A DNA stretch of 64,000 bases from Alcaligenes faecalis (GCF_002443155.1 NZ_CP023667.1:3472001-3536000), one strand, 5' to 3'; positions 50,559 to 59,359 are shown, numbered from the stretch's first letter. Notes: generated by a model from the sequence alone, not told the origin. Program-made: numbers and translations.

Positions 50559-50629
50559 CGGGCCGCCCCAAGGCAAAAACTCCCCCTCGGAGGGCAGCCA
50601 GCCGAAGGCGTAGCGTGGAGGTTTTTTTG
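50559..50629. repeat. REP-like GC-rich palindromic element
   Basis: The stretch contains CTCCCCCTCGGAGGGCAGCC, followed by AGCCGAAGGCGTAGCGTGGAGG and a T-run. It resembles extragenic elements of the form CCCCCTCGGGGGGCAGC...AGCGTGGGGG that I know from other Burkholderiales genomes. Only this copy was seen in the window. The outer arms and flanking A/T runs could also make it a terminator for the minus-strand SDR gene at 50706. Confidence 0.45.
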
Positions 50630-50705
50630 GAGCCAGTATCCTTCACTACTAAATAGAAGCTGCCAACTAAAGGCTACGAACGATTCAATCCTTGTCTACG
50701 CGGCA

Positions 50706-51446
50706 TTAAACCGTCAAACCGCCCGACACTTCCAGCGTGGTGCCATTGATGAAGCTGGCTTCATCCGAGGCCAAAAACGCATACACATTGGCGATTTCTT
50801 CAGGCTTGCCCATGCGGCGCAGCCAGCAATGGTCACGAAAGCCTTGCAGCACTTTTTCCGGGATGGTTTTCAGAATGTCGGTCTCAATAAAACCGGGACA
50901 GACGGCATTGACGCGAATCCCTTTCGGCCCCAATTCCCTGGCCCAGGTTTTGGTAAAGCCAATCACCCCGAACTTGCTGGCCGCGTAATTGGTTTGACCA
51001 TAATTACCGTACAGACCCACCACGCTGGAAGCGTTCAGAATGGAACCGCTTTCCTGCTCCAGCATCACTGCGGCCACGGCCTGGGTGAAGTTGAATACCG
51101 CTTTCAGGTTTACATCAATCACATCGTCAAACTGCTGCTCGGTCATACGGACCAGCTTGGCGTCTTTGGTGATCCCGGCATTGTTCACCAGCACATCAAT
51201 GCGGCCAAACTTTTGCTTCACCTCCGCCACCATGGCATCAATCTGCGCACGGTCCGTCACATCCACGGTATAGCCCACAGCGGTAACGCCATTGCCGCTT
51301 AAAGACTGCGCTGCTTGATTGACGGCATCCGCATTGCGATCGCACAACACCACAATCGCCCCTTCCTGGGCAAACTTCCTGGCCGTTGCCAAACCAATAC
51401 CCGCTGCCGATCCGGTAACAACCGCCACTTTATCTTTCAATCGCAT
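50706..51446 (-). CDS. Short-chain dehydrogenase/reductase, FabG/PhaB-like 3-oxoacyl reductase
   Basis: NAD(P)H-dependent reductase of the classical SDR type. The cofactor motif is [17 protein letters not shown] and the NNAG motif [11 protein letters not shown]. The catalytic residues are Ser in NASSVVG and Tyr-x3-Lys in [22 protein letters not shown] resembles acyl-chain reductases such as FabG and acetoacetyl-CoA reductase. The 246-residue length is usual. It has no fatty-acid or PHA genes beside it, so the substrate is open. Confidence 0.9.
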   Translation of the reverse strand: MRLKDKVAVVTGSAAGIGLATARKFAQEGAIVVLCDRNADAVNQAAQSLSGNGVTAVGYTVDVTDRAQIDAMVAEVKQKFGRIDVLVNNAGITKDAKLVRMTEQQFDDVIDVNLKAVFNFTQAVAAVMLEQESGSILNASSVVGLYGNYGQTNYAASKFGVIGFTKTWARELGPKGIRVNAVCPGFIETDILKTIPEKVLQGFRDHCWLRRMGKPEEIANVYAFLASDEASFINGTTLEVSGGLTV

Positions 51447-51640
51447 TCCAGCTACCTTTTAAAAATCACTCAACGCTGTCGTGCAAACACAGGTTTTTAC
51501 CGCACCCCAACAGGCCATGGCCCGCAAGCTCGTTCACACCAGCACACTGTTTTGTACTCCGATCACTGGCAGACCGCCAGTCAAGGTAGGCAAATTTCGT
51601 CCAAAAACAATGGCCCAAAAGGGGCCATTCAGGCATAGCA

Positions 51641-52582
51641 TCAGGCGGTTTCCCAAGGCAAGTCAGGAGCCTGCAAAGGATCGCCATCATAGCCCTGCAC
51701 CACACCAAAACGATCATGGGCTGCCCGCCAATCGCGTTGCGCCTGGGTGATGACTTCCTTGTTCTGGCCTACAAAGTTCCACCACAGAACCAGCTCATCG
51801 GTATACGGCTCTCCGCCCAGCACAATGACACGGCAGCCCACGCTTAAGTCCAGCGACAGCTGCGTCAAGCCACGGCCTACATAAGCCAGTTCATTGGTCT
51901 GAAACTGCTCATTGCCAATGCCCACAGTGCCTTGCACCACCAGAAATCCATACTCGAACTCCGGCTTCAAGTTCAACGCAACCCGACCGGCTTTGACGCT
52001 GTTCAAATCCATGCCCATCAGAGGCGAATACAACTTGCTGGGTGCCTGCCGCCCCTCGTAACTACCGGCCAGCAAGGTGAAGTCGCACTCGCCTTCACGC
52101 CAACGCGGCAAATCGGGGTGATGATCAAAAGCGGGCTCACAGGCGGCATCCTTGAAGGGCAAGGCAATCCACAACTGCACCGCATGCAGCTTGTCCTCGC
52201 CGGGCAAGGACTCTTCGGTATGGCTGATGCCCCGGCCTGCCGTCATCAAATTCACCTGACCAGGCTTGATCACTTGCACATGGCCCAGGCTGTCGCGATG
52301 TAGCACCTCGCCCTGGATCATCCAGGTAAAGGTTTGCAGACCAATGTGGGGATGCGGCCCGACACGCAGACCGGGGCCGGAAGTGAACACGGCGGGTCCG
52401 GCGTGATCCAGAAAACACCAGGCTCCCACCATACGCCGCTGCGAGGACGGCAAGATACGGCCAACAGTGATGCCCCCGCCCACTTGTGCACTGCGTGCGG
52501 GCACGCGCTGGATCTGTTTGTCACCATTTTGGTCTTCAGGACAATCAAAGGATACGGAGACTTCGGAACTGAGGGTACTCAT
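51641..52582 (-). CDS. Pirin-family protein (copy 1)
   Basis: Double-stranded beta-helix (cupin) protein. The metal-binding histidines are in GPHPHIGLQTFTWMIQGE and GRGISHTEES. The second cupin half contains EYGFLVVQGTVGIGN and the C-terminal pirin domain reads PYTDELVLWWNFVGQNKEVI. The 313-residue length is normal. Some pirins are quercetin 2,3-dioxygenases and others are regulators; which applies here is unknown. It is the last gene of the pirin/YcaC block. Confidence 0.9.
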   Translation of the reverse strand: MSTLSSEVSVSFDCPEDQNGDKQIQRVPARSAQVGGGITVGRILPSSQRRMVGAWCFLDHAGPAVFTSGPGLRVGPHPHIGLQTFTWMIQGEVLHRDSLGHVQVIKPGQVNLMTAGRGISHTEESLPGEDKLHAVQLWIALPFKDAACEPAFDHHPDLPRWREGECDFTLLAGSYEGRQAPSKLYSPLMGMDLNSVKAGRVALNLKPEFEYGFLVVQGTVGIGNEQFQTNELAYVGRGLTQLSLDLSVGCRVIVLGGEPYTDELVLWWNFVGQNKEVITQAQRDWRAAHDRFGVVQGYDGDPLQAPDLPWETA

Positions 52583-52674
52583 GGGTCAAACTCCAAAAAT
52601 GCATGAACAGGGGCCAGCCATCAAAACAGCAAAAAACGCTGCCCACCGAAATGGACAGCGCTGCGCCAGGGCGC

Positions 52675-53301
52675 TTACTTGCCAGAAGTGAACTTGGTGT
52701 GGCTGTTAATCAGGTTGCGGTAGTCAGGGATGTGGTTGGAGAACAAGGCACCCAGACCTTCCACGTCGTTACGCCAGTCGCGATGCAGTTCGCACGCCAC
52801 ACCAAACCAGGTCATCAATTGCGCACCGGCGGCCGACATGCGATCCCATGCGGAATGGCGAGTCAGTTCGTTAAAGGTGCCCGACGCATCGGTGACCACG
52901 AACACATCAAAGCCTTCCTCCAGAGCCGACAAGGCCGGGAAAGCCACGCACACTTCAGTCACCACACCCGCAATAATCAGCTGCTTCTTGCCAGTGGCCT
53001 TGATGGCTTTGACGAAGTCTTCGTTATCCCAGGCGTTGATCTGACCAGGACGAGCGATGTAAGGCGCATCGGGGAAGGTTTCTTTCAGCTCGGGGACCAG
53101 AGGACCGTTAGGGCCTTCCTCAAAGCTGGTCGTCAAAATAGTAGGCAAGTTGAAGTACTTGGCCAGATCAGCCAGAGCCAGCACATTGTTCTTGAACTTG
53201 TCGGGATCAATATCACGAACCAGAGACAGCAGCCCGGTTTGGTGATCTACCAGAAGTACAACGGCTTGGTCTTTATCAAGACGTTTGTAAGGCGTAGTCA
53301 T
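52675..53301 (-). CDS. ycaC: Isochorismatase-family cysteine hydrolase YcaC
   Basis: 208-residue hydrolase that, as far as I can recall its sequence, is very close to enterobacterial YcaC over nearly its whole length. The catalytic Asp is in VLLVDHQTGLLSLVRD and the nucleophile Cys in IAGVVTEVCVAFPAL. YIARPGQINAWDNEDFVKA and VVTDASGTFNELTRHSAWDR match YcaC. YcaC forms ring-shaped octamers and its natural substrate is unknown. It lies 87 bases after the second family member. Confidence 0.93.
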   Translation of the reverse strand: MTTPYKRLDKDQAVVLLVDHQTGLLSLVRDIDPDKFKNNVLALADLAKYFNLPTILTTSFEEGPNGPLVPELKETFPDAPYIARPGQINAWDNEDFVKAIKATGKKQLIIAGVVTEVCVAFPALSALEEGFDVFVVTDASGTFNELTRHSAWDRMSAAGAQLMTWFGVACELHRDWRNDVEGLGALFSNHIPDYRNLINSHTKFTSGK

Positions 53302-53340
53302 CTCAGTTTTCCTTAACGATGATTGAAAGGGATGGGTGCA

Positions 53341-53376
53341 GGCACTGCACCCGGCACTGCACCCGGCACTGCAACA
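53341..53376. repeat. Three 12-bp tandem repeats between the two isochorismatase-family genes
   Basis: GGCACTGCACCC occurs at 53341-53352 and 53353-53364, and a third unit, GGCACTGCAACA, at 53365-53376 has two changes. The array lies just after the stop of the upstream gene on the minus strand. It is short enough to vary in number between strains. Confidence 0.85.
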
Positions 53377-53388
53377 GCGCTGAGGGTA

Positions 53389-54078
53389 TTAGCGCTGCGA
53401 ATCCAGTTGTTCCTGATTCTTGAGTACATCCTGCGCTTTGGCGTAGCTCTCGATCAGCAACTGATAGGCAGGGAAAATCTTGGTGTAGACCTGCGCCCAT
53501 TCCTGGGCATCAGGGCGGTTCCAGGTTCTCTGCAATTCGGAGGCCACTGCGCCGGTATCGATAGGCACCACACCTGCCTGCATCATACGAGCCAAGGTGA
53601 TTTCCTCGGCCATCTTGGAGTAGGTGCCGGAGGCATCAATCACCACAAACACCTTGTAGCCTTCAGCCACAGCGCTGATTGCAGGGAACGCCATGCACAC
53701 GCTGGTAATGGTGCCAGCAATGATCAGGGTCTTGCGGCCAGTGGCTTTGACAGCAGCCACAAAATCCTCGTTGTGCCAGGCGTTGATCTCGCCTTTGCGG
53801 GCCACATACTGGGCGTGGGGGGCGTTCTGATGAATCTCGGGAATCAGAGGACCGTTCGGGCCTTGTGGCACGGAAGCCGTGGTAATCACGGGCAGCTTGC
53901 TCAAGGTGGCGATTTTGGCCAGTGCTGCCGCATGGTCACGCAAGGTGGTCATGGGCATGTCCTTCACGGTCTGGAACAGACCGCTTTGGTGGTCGATCAG
54001 CAGCATGACTGCGTCATCAGGATCAATTACCGGGGCGGCGCCATTGAAATTGGCTACATTGCTGGGGATAGTCATCAT
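53389..54078 (-). CDS. Isochorismatase-family cysteine hydrolase, YcaC-like paralogue
   Basis: 229-residue member of the same family as the neighbouring ycaC. The catalytic Asp is in [19 protein letters not shown] and the Cys in [32 protein letters not shown] is equivalent to the YcaC loop but has Lys where YcaC has Pro. AGGAG lies four bases before the ATG at 54078, with a second ATG directly after it. It lies 63 bases after the pirin gene. Confidence 0.9.
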   Translation of the reverse strand: MMTIPSNVANFNGAAPVIDPDDAVMLLIDHQSGLFQTVKDMPMTTLRDHAAALAKIATLSKLPVITTASVPQGPNGPLIPEIHQNAPHAQYVARKGEINAWHNEDFVAAVKATGRKTLIIAGTITSVCMAFPAISAVAEGYKVFVVIDASGTYSKMAEEITLARMMQAGVVPIDTGAVASELQRTWNRPDAQEWAQVYTKIFPAYQLLIESYAKAQDVLKNQEQLDSQR

Positions 54079-54141
54079 GTTTCTCCTGTGGAGGAAAAGC
54101 GAGGGGCCACCAGGTTGGCGTGGCCCCTCACGGGCCTTGCT

Positions 54142-55020
54142 TTAGGATGCCGACCCTGGTGCCATCGCACCAAAGCGGCCACTGCTGAAGTCATCCATAG
54201 CCTGCAAGATCTCTTGCTTGCTATTCATGACAAAGGGGCCGTGTCCCACAATCGGCTCATCAATGGGTTCACCACTGATCAGCAAGACCACGGCGTCGTT
54301 ATTGGCTTCCACGCTGAACTGGCTGCCTGTCCGATCCAGCACCACCAGTTGCCCTTCACGTGCCACGCTTTGGCCATTGACCAGTACGGTGCCTTGCAGA
54401 ACCACCAGCGCAGCCGTCCAGCCCTCTGGGCTTTCCAGCTCGGCAATCCCACCCTGATTCAGACGCAAATCCCATACATTCATGGGAGTGAAGGTCTTGG
54501 CAGGGCCTGCGGCACCGTCCTTTTCTCCGGCAATCACACGCACCATGCCAGCGGCATCGGGCAAAGCGACTACAGGAATTTGCTGGTCGGTAATGGCCTG
54601 ATAGCCAGCGGGAGCGCCCTTATCTTTGGCAGGCAGGTTGACCCACAGCTGCACCATTTCCAAGGTGCCACCCGAGCGGGCAAAGGCGTCGGAGTGGTAC
54701 TCCTCGTGCAAAATGCCCGAACCGGCTGTCATCCACTGCACATCACCGGGACCAATCGTGCCGCCCTGGCCCGTGGAGTCGTGGTGCGACACCTCGCCCT
54801 TGTAGACGATGGTGACGGTTTCAAAACCACGGTGTGGGTGCTGGCCAACGCCGCGTTTGTGATTGCTAGGGGCAAACTCGGCAGGGCCGGCATAGTCCAG
54901 CAGCAGGAAAGGGCTCAACTGTTTTGCGTGTGTGTGGTACGAAAACAGGGAGCGAACGGGGAAGCCGTCGCCCACCCAGTGAGGACGGGGAGCGCTATAG
55001 ATACCAAGAATTTTCTTCAT
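54142..55020 (-). CDS. Pirin-family protein (copy 2)
   Basis: Second pirin of the block, 292 residues. The metal-site pattern is GQHPHRGFETVTIVYKGEVSH and SGILHEEYH, and the second half contains LVVLQGTVLVNG and GEPIDEPIVGHGPFVMNSKQEI. Two start codons are possible. The ATG at 55020 has AAGGAG at six bases, while the ATG at 55026 lies directly against AAGGAG, so 55020 is preferred. First gene of the block, divergent from a LysR gene. Confidence 0.92.
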   Translation of the reverse strand: MKKILGIYSAPRPHWVGDGFPVRSLFSYHTHAKQLSPFLLLDYAGPAEFAPSNHKRGVGQHPHRGFETVTIVYKGEVSHHDSTGQGGTIGPGDVQWMTAGSGILHEEYHSDAFARSGGTLEMVQLWVNLPAKDKGAPAGYQAITDQQIPVVALPDAAGMVRVIAGEKDGAAGPAKTFTPMNVWDLRLNQGGIAELESPEGWTAALVVLQGTVLVNGQSVAREGQLVVLDRTGSQFSVEANNDAVVLLISGEPIDEPIVGHGPFVMNSKQEILQAMDDFSSGRFGAMAPGSAS

Positions 55021-55100
55021 GTCCATCTCCTTGTTTCAACATAAGAGACAGAATAAACTCGGGACAACGAAGGCAGTAGCCCCCTAAATCGGCCATCTAT

Positions 55101-55116
55101 GTTCCATTTATGGAAC
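55101..55116. promoter_or_regulatory. Perfect LysR-type palindrome between the pirin and lysR genes
   Basis: GTTCCAT-TT-ATGGAAC is a perfect 7-bp inverted repeat. It contains the T-N11-A pattern of LysR operators. It lies 81 bases upstream of the pirin start and 13 bases before the LysR start at 55129. Confidence 0.65.
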
Positions 55117-55128
55117 GATAAAACCGCC

Positions 55129-56034
55129 ATGCAAGATTTAAATGACTTGTACTTCTACGTTCAGATTGTGGATCACGGAGGTTTTGCCCCTGCTGGTCGG
55201 GCTCTGGGTTTGCCCAAATCTACCCTTAGCCGCAGGCTGGCGGCATTGGAAGAACGCCTGGGAGTGCGTCTGATCCAGCGCTCCACCCGCCGCTTCACCG
55301 TGACCGAGATCGGCCAGACCTATTACGAGCACTGCAAGGCCATGCTGGTGGAGGCTGAAGCAGCCCAAGCAGCCATCGAACTGACACGCGCCGAGCCTCG
55401 TGGTGTGGTTCGCATCAGTTGCCCGATCACCTTACTGAACGCTCATGTCAGTGATATGTTGGCCGACTTCATGGTCAGCTACCCGCATGTCACCGTGCAG
55501 TTGGATGCGACCAACCGGCGTGTCGACCTGATCGGCGAAGCGCTGGATATTGCCATTCGCGTCCACCCCCCTCCGTTGCAAGACAGCGATCTGGTCATGC
55601 GCGTGCTGTCCGACCGCAGCCAATGCCTGATTGCCAGCCCGGAGCTGATCGCCCGTTACGGCATGCCCGGTTCACCTGCGGATCTGGCGGACTACCCCAG
55701 CCTGGCTCTGGGCCTGCCGCAGCAAAGTCATACCTGGACCTTGTATGGTCCCGATGGCGCACAAGCCGTACTGCATCACACGCCCCGCCTGATTACCACG
55801 GACATGACCGCTTTGCGCTGTGCCGCCTTGAAAGGCGTGGGTGTGGTGCAATTGCCTACCCTGGTGGTCTGCGATCAATTGGCCGACGGCTCGTTGGTGA
55901 AGCTGATTCCGGACTGGGCACCCCGGCGCGAGATCATTCACGCGGTGTTTTCCTCCCGTCGCGGGCAAATGCCTGCTGTGCGGGCATTGCTGGATTACCT
56001 GGCCGAGCGCTATCAGCAGATGGATGAGGACTGA
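55129..56034 (+). CDS. LysR-family transcriptional regulator of the pirin/YcaC block
   Basis: The HTH is LNDLYFYVQIVDHGGFAPAGRALGLPKSTLSRRLAALEERLG, followed by the effector domain from about residue 90 with GVVRISCPITLLNAHVSDML. This is the common single-domain-regulator type near redox enzymes. The ATG at 55129 gives 301 residues. An in-frame ATG at 55099 would place the palindromic operator inside the coding region, so it is not preferred. Confidence 0.92.
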   Translation: MQDLNDLYFYVQIVDHGGFAPAGRALGLPKSTLSRRLAALEERLGVRLIQRSTRRFTVTEIGQTYYEHCKAMLVEAEAAQAAIELTRAEPRGVVRISCPITLLNAHVSDMLADFMVSYPHVTVQLDATNRRVDLIGEALDIAIRVHPPPLQDSDLVMRVLSDRSQCLIASPELIARYGMPGSPADLADYPSLALGLPQQSHTWTLYGPDGAQAVLHHTPRLITTDMTALRCAALKGVGVVQLPTLVVCDQLADGSLVKLIPDWAPRREIIHAVFSSRRGQMPAVRALLDYLAERYQQMDED

Positions 56035-56114
56035 CAGCAACGCTGTGGTCCAAGGTCTCTACGCCTCATCGAAGCGCAGCATCACTGGCCAGCGCCCCTC
56101 CTAAAGCACAAACA

Positions 56115-56142
56115 AAAACGCCCTGCATATGCAGGGCGTTTT
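56115..56142. terminator. Terminator between lysR and the csbD-like gene
   Basis: AAAACGCCCTGC (56115-56126) and GCAGGGCGTTTT (56131-56142) form a perfect 12-bp stem around ATAT. A-rich and T-rich flanks allow use in both directions by the convergent genes. Confidence 0.85.
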
Positions 56143-56168
56143 GTATTCCTGGACAGTCAAGCCAGGGA

Positions 56169-56366
56169 TCAGGCGCCGCCATTAAAGTCGCGAACTTGCT
56201 TTTCCGCTTCTTCACGCGCAATACCGTAGCGCTCCTGAATTTTCCCGACCAGATATTCGGTATTGCCTTCGGCAACATCAATATCGTCATTGGTCAGCTT
56301 GCCCCATTTGGCCTGAATTTTGCCAGACAGCTGTTTCCATTTACCTTTGATCGTATCTTCATTCAT
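56169..56366 (-). CDS. CsbD-family stress protein (UPF0337)
   Basis: 65-residue hydrophilic protein with the family pattern [30 protein letters not shown] and a C-terminal [20 protein letters not shown] helix. E. coli YjbJ and Bacillus CsbD are abundant stress-induced relatives, and their function is unknown. It lies 53 bases after the BON-domain gene on the same strand. Confidence 0.92.
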   Translation of the reverse strand: MNEDTIKGKWKQLSGKIQAKWGKLTNDDIDVAEGNTEYLVGKIQERYGIAREEAEKQVRDFNGGA

Positions 56367-56419
56367 AGTCGTTCTCCTGTTTCAACGGGAATTCACAATT
56401 AGGATTGATGTCGGAACAT

Positions 56420-56764
56420 TTATTCCGGTTTTACTTTCAATCCCGACGAATCGACTTTCACAACGCCCTTCACACTTTCCGTTGCAGCAACGGCTTTCTT
56501 GTGTTCAATCTCGCTGGGCACGGTACCGGTCAATGTTGCAACACCGTTATTGGTCTCAACAGAGATATCCGTGCTCTTCAAATCCTTGGTGCTGGCCAGA
56601 TCAGCCTTGATCTTGGTGGTGATCCAAGTATCGCTGACGGCTTCGCCTGCGGTTGCCGAGTGATCCTGATTGACCGCTGGCTCATTGGCCATTGCGCCGC
56701 TTTGCAGACCAAAGCTCAAAGCAGTAGCCATTAATACACTGGATAGGATGGCGGATTTTTTCAT
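56420..56764 (-). CDS. Periplasmic BON-domain protein (OsmY-like)
   Basis: 114-residue secreted protein. The signal peptide is KKSAILSSVLMATALSFGLQSGAMA, followed by one BON domain, AVSDTWITTKIKADLASTKDL through VATLTGTVPSEIEHKKAVAATESVKGV. BON domains bind membranes and help against osmotic or envelope stress. OsmY has two BON domains; this protein has one. It is probably co-transcribed with the csbD-like gene. Confidence 0.9.
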   Translation of the reverse strand: MKKSAILSSVLMATALSFGLQSGAMANEPAVNQDHSATAGEAVSDTWITTKIKADLASTKDLKSTDISVETNNGVATLTGTVPSEIEHKKAVAATESVKGVVKVDSSGLKVKPE

Positions 56765-57266
56765 ATATGCTCTCCAATATCAGAAAGGGAATTTTTAATT
56801 TCAAAAACCCTTGCCCCTGCTATTAAAAGAAGTCCAGTTCAATCAACAAATTTTTCGTTGTTTGCAATGGATGGTTCCACCGTAACATTCCCAACCAGGC
56901 TGAAAACTACGAAATGCTACAAGCGATTTCTTTATAAGAATTTTTCCTGCTTTACATAAAATTCTATTCGTCCTGCTTATGACAGGCTGCTGTGTTTCGT
57001 CAGATTCTGGCCTGCATGCTGGCCAAGTTCAATCAGCTCCCACCTACAACACGACTGGTTTTCACACGTTTTCAACCAAGATCCCGGGCGCCCTTGAGAC
57101 TGGCAATCCTGAGTGAGAACAGAGCAGTAAAGCAGGGCGTCGCTCTCTGCAGAGGGGTCGTCCGGGCCAGATACATCAAGTAAAAAATTTAGCAAAACTT
57201 CTAACAAAACAAGCGCCCTGGCCACGGTGCTTGCAGTGCAGATACGCCTGCCGCAGCCGGTAAACA
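56765..57266. other. Gene-poor interval between the BON-domain and monooxygenase genes
   Basis: About 500 bases with no convincing coding region on either strand. The part from 56765 to 56960 is AT-rich and must hold the BON gene promoter, but no clear -35/-10 pair stands out. Short frames at 56977-57267 (minus) and 56992-57183 (plus) have no recognisable protein pattern. Confidence 0.6.
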
Positions 57267-57300
57267 CAAAAAAAACCAGATCATCAAATTGATAATCTGG
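57267..57300 (-). terminator. Terminator of the flavin monooxygenase gene
   Basis: On the minus strand CCAGATTATCA and TGATGATCTGG pair over 11 bp with one G-U pair, followed by a run of eight T. It lies about 60 bases after the gene. Confidence 0.9.
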
Positions 57301-57361
57301 CCAAAATCAGAACAAGGTGCAGACCCACACACCTCCACTCGAACAACAAGGTCTCTACCCA

Positions 57362-59179
57362 TCAACGCAGATGGTGCACCTCCTGCATCCCGTAAACCTG
57401 CACCGGCAAGCCCGCCTGACGCGCCTTCAGCTGCAAGGCCAGGTACTGTGAGTAATGGCGCGACTGGTGCAGATTGCCGCCATGGAACCACAGATTCGGC
57501 TGCTGAGTGGGCTTCCACATATTGCGCTGCTCGCCCTCCCACGGCCCTGGATCTTTGGTGGTTTCCGAACCCAGTCCCCAGCACTTGCCCACCCGGTCCG
57601 CCATTTCCTGACCTGCCAGATCGGCCACCCAGCCATTCATGGAACCGTAGCCCGTGGCGTACACCACCAGGTCCGCAGGCAATTCCGTGCCGTCTGTCAG
57701 TACCACAGCGTTCTCGGTCAAATGGCTGATGCCGGTCCGGGATTTCAGCTTGATGCTGCCATCGATAATCAGCTCGCAAGCACCCACATCGATGTAGTAG
57801 CCCGAGGCACGGCGCAGGTATTTCATGAACAAGCCAGAACCATCGTCACCCCAATCCAGCATGAAACCTGCCGCCTCCAGCTTCTGGTAGAACTCTGCAT
57901 CACGCTCGCGGATCTTGTCGTACACAGGAATCTGGAAGTCCGCCATGATGCGATACGGCAAAGAGGCAAAGAGCAAGTCTGCCTTGCGCGTGGTGACTCC
58001 CGATGCCAGTGCCCGTTCGGAATACAGATCTCCCAAGCCGATCTCCATCAAGGAGTCGGATCGCACAATGTGGGTAGACGAACGCTGCACCATGGTGACG
58101 TCTGCCCCTGCCTCCCACAACGCGGCGCAAATATCATGCGCCGAGTTATTGGCCCCGATCACCACTACTTTCTTACCCGCATACGCTTCTGGTCCGGGGT
58201 GCTGCGAGGAATGTTGCTGCTCACCCTTGAACACATCCTGCCCCTTTATGCTGGGCACGTTGGCCTTGCCGGACATGCCCGTAGCAAAAACCAATTGCTG
58301 TGGTCGTAGCGTCATGGGCTTGCCATCACGCTCGATCTCCACTTCCCAGGTCTGGCTGGACTCGTCGTAGCGCACCTTCTTGCATACGGTGCTGCTCCAG
58401 TAATTCAGCTCCATCACCTTGACGTACATTTCCAGCCAGTCGCCAATCTTGTCCTTGGGAGCAAAGACAGGCCAATTGTCGGGGAAAGGCATGTAAGGCA
58501 GGTGGTCGTACCAAACGGGGTCGTGCAGGCACAGAGACTTGTAGCGCTTGCGCCAGCTATCGCCAGGGCGCGCATGTTGATCAATGATGAGCGCAGGCAC
58601 ATTCAACTGCCGCAGACGCGCCCCCAGCGCAATACCGCCCTGCCCGCCACCAATCACCAGCACATAAGGCTGCTCGGTCGTGCCCAGTTCGGCCTGCTCC
58701 TGCTGACGACGTTCCTGCCAGGTCTGACGTCCACGTCGAATACCATGCTCGGCCCCCATGGGGCGACGCACGCCCAACGGTTCCTCGTGCCCTTTCAGCT
58801 CCGACATGGTAGTCAGCAAGGTCCAGATCTTGCCGTTCCTGATGCGAATATGGCCGTAGCCACGCGCCACATCGGTTTCCACACGAAACCAGCCTTCCAC
58901 CAGACCTTGACCATCATCACTGACCGGCTCGGCACTGTCGCGCTCGAACCTGGCTGACACGGCGCCTTGTTGCTGCTGCGTCAGCATGTCGCGGATCTGG
59001 TCGCGCCCTTCCATGGTTCGGATATTCCAGGTGAACATGACCAGATCACGCCAAAAGCATTCTTCGGCAAACAGGGCTGCCGCATCGTCCGGTGCATTGC
59101 TGGCAAGCGCATGGGTCAACTGTTCAAGAACCGTGTCCAACTGTCGCGCAGACGGCTGCAGTTGCTGCTGTGTTTGCAT
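57362..59179 (-). CDS. Flavin-containing monooxygenase with N-terminal NTF2-like domain
   Basis: FAD- and NADPH-dependent monooxygenase, 605 residues. Residues 15-130 look like a SnoaL/NTF2-like domain (DDAAALFAEECFWRDLVMFTWNIRTM). The FAD motif is VIGGGQGGIALGARL (177-182 core), the FMO-like motif is FKGEQQHSSQHP (317-328), and the NADPH motif is VVVIGANNSAHDICAALWEAG (340-349 core). The substrate is not known. It has its own consensus sigma-54 promoter and the activator gene lies just upstream. Confidence 0.9.
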   Translation of the reverse strand: MQTQQQLQPSARQLDTVLEQLTHALASNAPDDAAALFAEECFWRDLVMFTWNIRTMEGRDQIRDMLTQQQQGAVSARFERDSAEPVSDDGQGLVEGWFRVETDVARGYGHIRIRNGKIWTLLTTMSELKGHEEPLGVRRPMGAEHGIRRGRQTWQERRQQEQAELGTTEQPYVLVIGGGQGGIALGARLRQLNVPALIIDQHARPGDSWRKRYKSLCLHDPVWYDHLPYMPFPDNWPVFAPKDKIGDWLEMYVKVMELNYWSSTVCKKVRYDESSQTWEVEIERDGKPMTLRPQQLVFATGMSGKANVPSIKGQDVFKGEQQHSSQHPGPEAYAGKKVVVIGANNSAHDICAALWEAGADVTMVQRSSTHIVRSDSLMEIGLGDLYSERALASGVTTRKADLLFASLPYRIMADFQIPVYDKIRERDAEFYQKLEAAGFMLDWGDDGSGLFMKYLRRASGYYIDVGACELIIDGSIKLKSRTGISHLTENAVVLTDGTELPADLVVYATGYGSMNGWVADLAGQEMADRVGKCWGLGSETTKDPGPWEGEQRNMWKPTQQPNLWFHGGNLHQSRHYSQYLALQLKARQAGLPVQVYGMQEVHHLR

Positions 59180-59242
59180 GATTTGTCTCCATATCGTTTT
59201 AATGTTGCGCCGGGCTTTTGATGCCCAGCTATGGAGTACATA

Positions 59243-59257
59243 GCAAACACCGTGCCA
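59243..59257 (-). promoter_or_regulatory. Consensus sigma-54 promoter of the monooxygenase gene
   Basis: On the minus strand the sequence reads TGGCACGGTGTTTGC. It matches the -24/-12 consensus TGGCACG-N4-TTGC exactly. Transcription should start near 59231, about 52 bases before the start codon at 59179. A sigma-54 activator gene ends 81 bases upstream. Confidence 0.9.
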
Positions 59258-59318
59258 AACCGGGAACGGCCTGTTTTAACGGGGGCTGGCTCGTTTTAAG
59301 GCGGTGAAACTGTGCCAG

Positions 59319-59359
59319 CTGTGACACAGGTGGTGTATCAGGTGTCGCAGCCTGTGTCA
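59319..59359. promoter_or_regulatory. Probable enhancer sites for the sigma-54 activator
   Basis: CTGTG-A-CACAG (59319-59329) is a perfect palindrome. TGACACAGG (59322-59330) is repeated inverted as CCTGTGTCA (59351-59359). These sites lie about 65-105 bases upstream of the -24 element, a normal enhancer distance, and overlap the last codons of the regulator gene. Confidence 0.6.

Noticed and set aside
53323..55044. Plus-strand frame of 573 codons across the pirin/YcaC block
   Set aside because: It runs antisense through three clear genes and the tandem repeat, with no protein family pattern.
55099..55128. N-terminal extension of the LysR gene of the pirin block
   Set aside because: It would place the palindromic operator in the coding region and has no ribosome-binding site.
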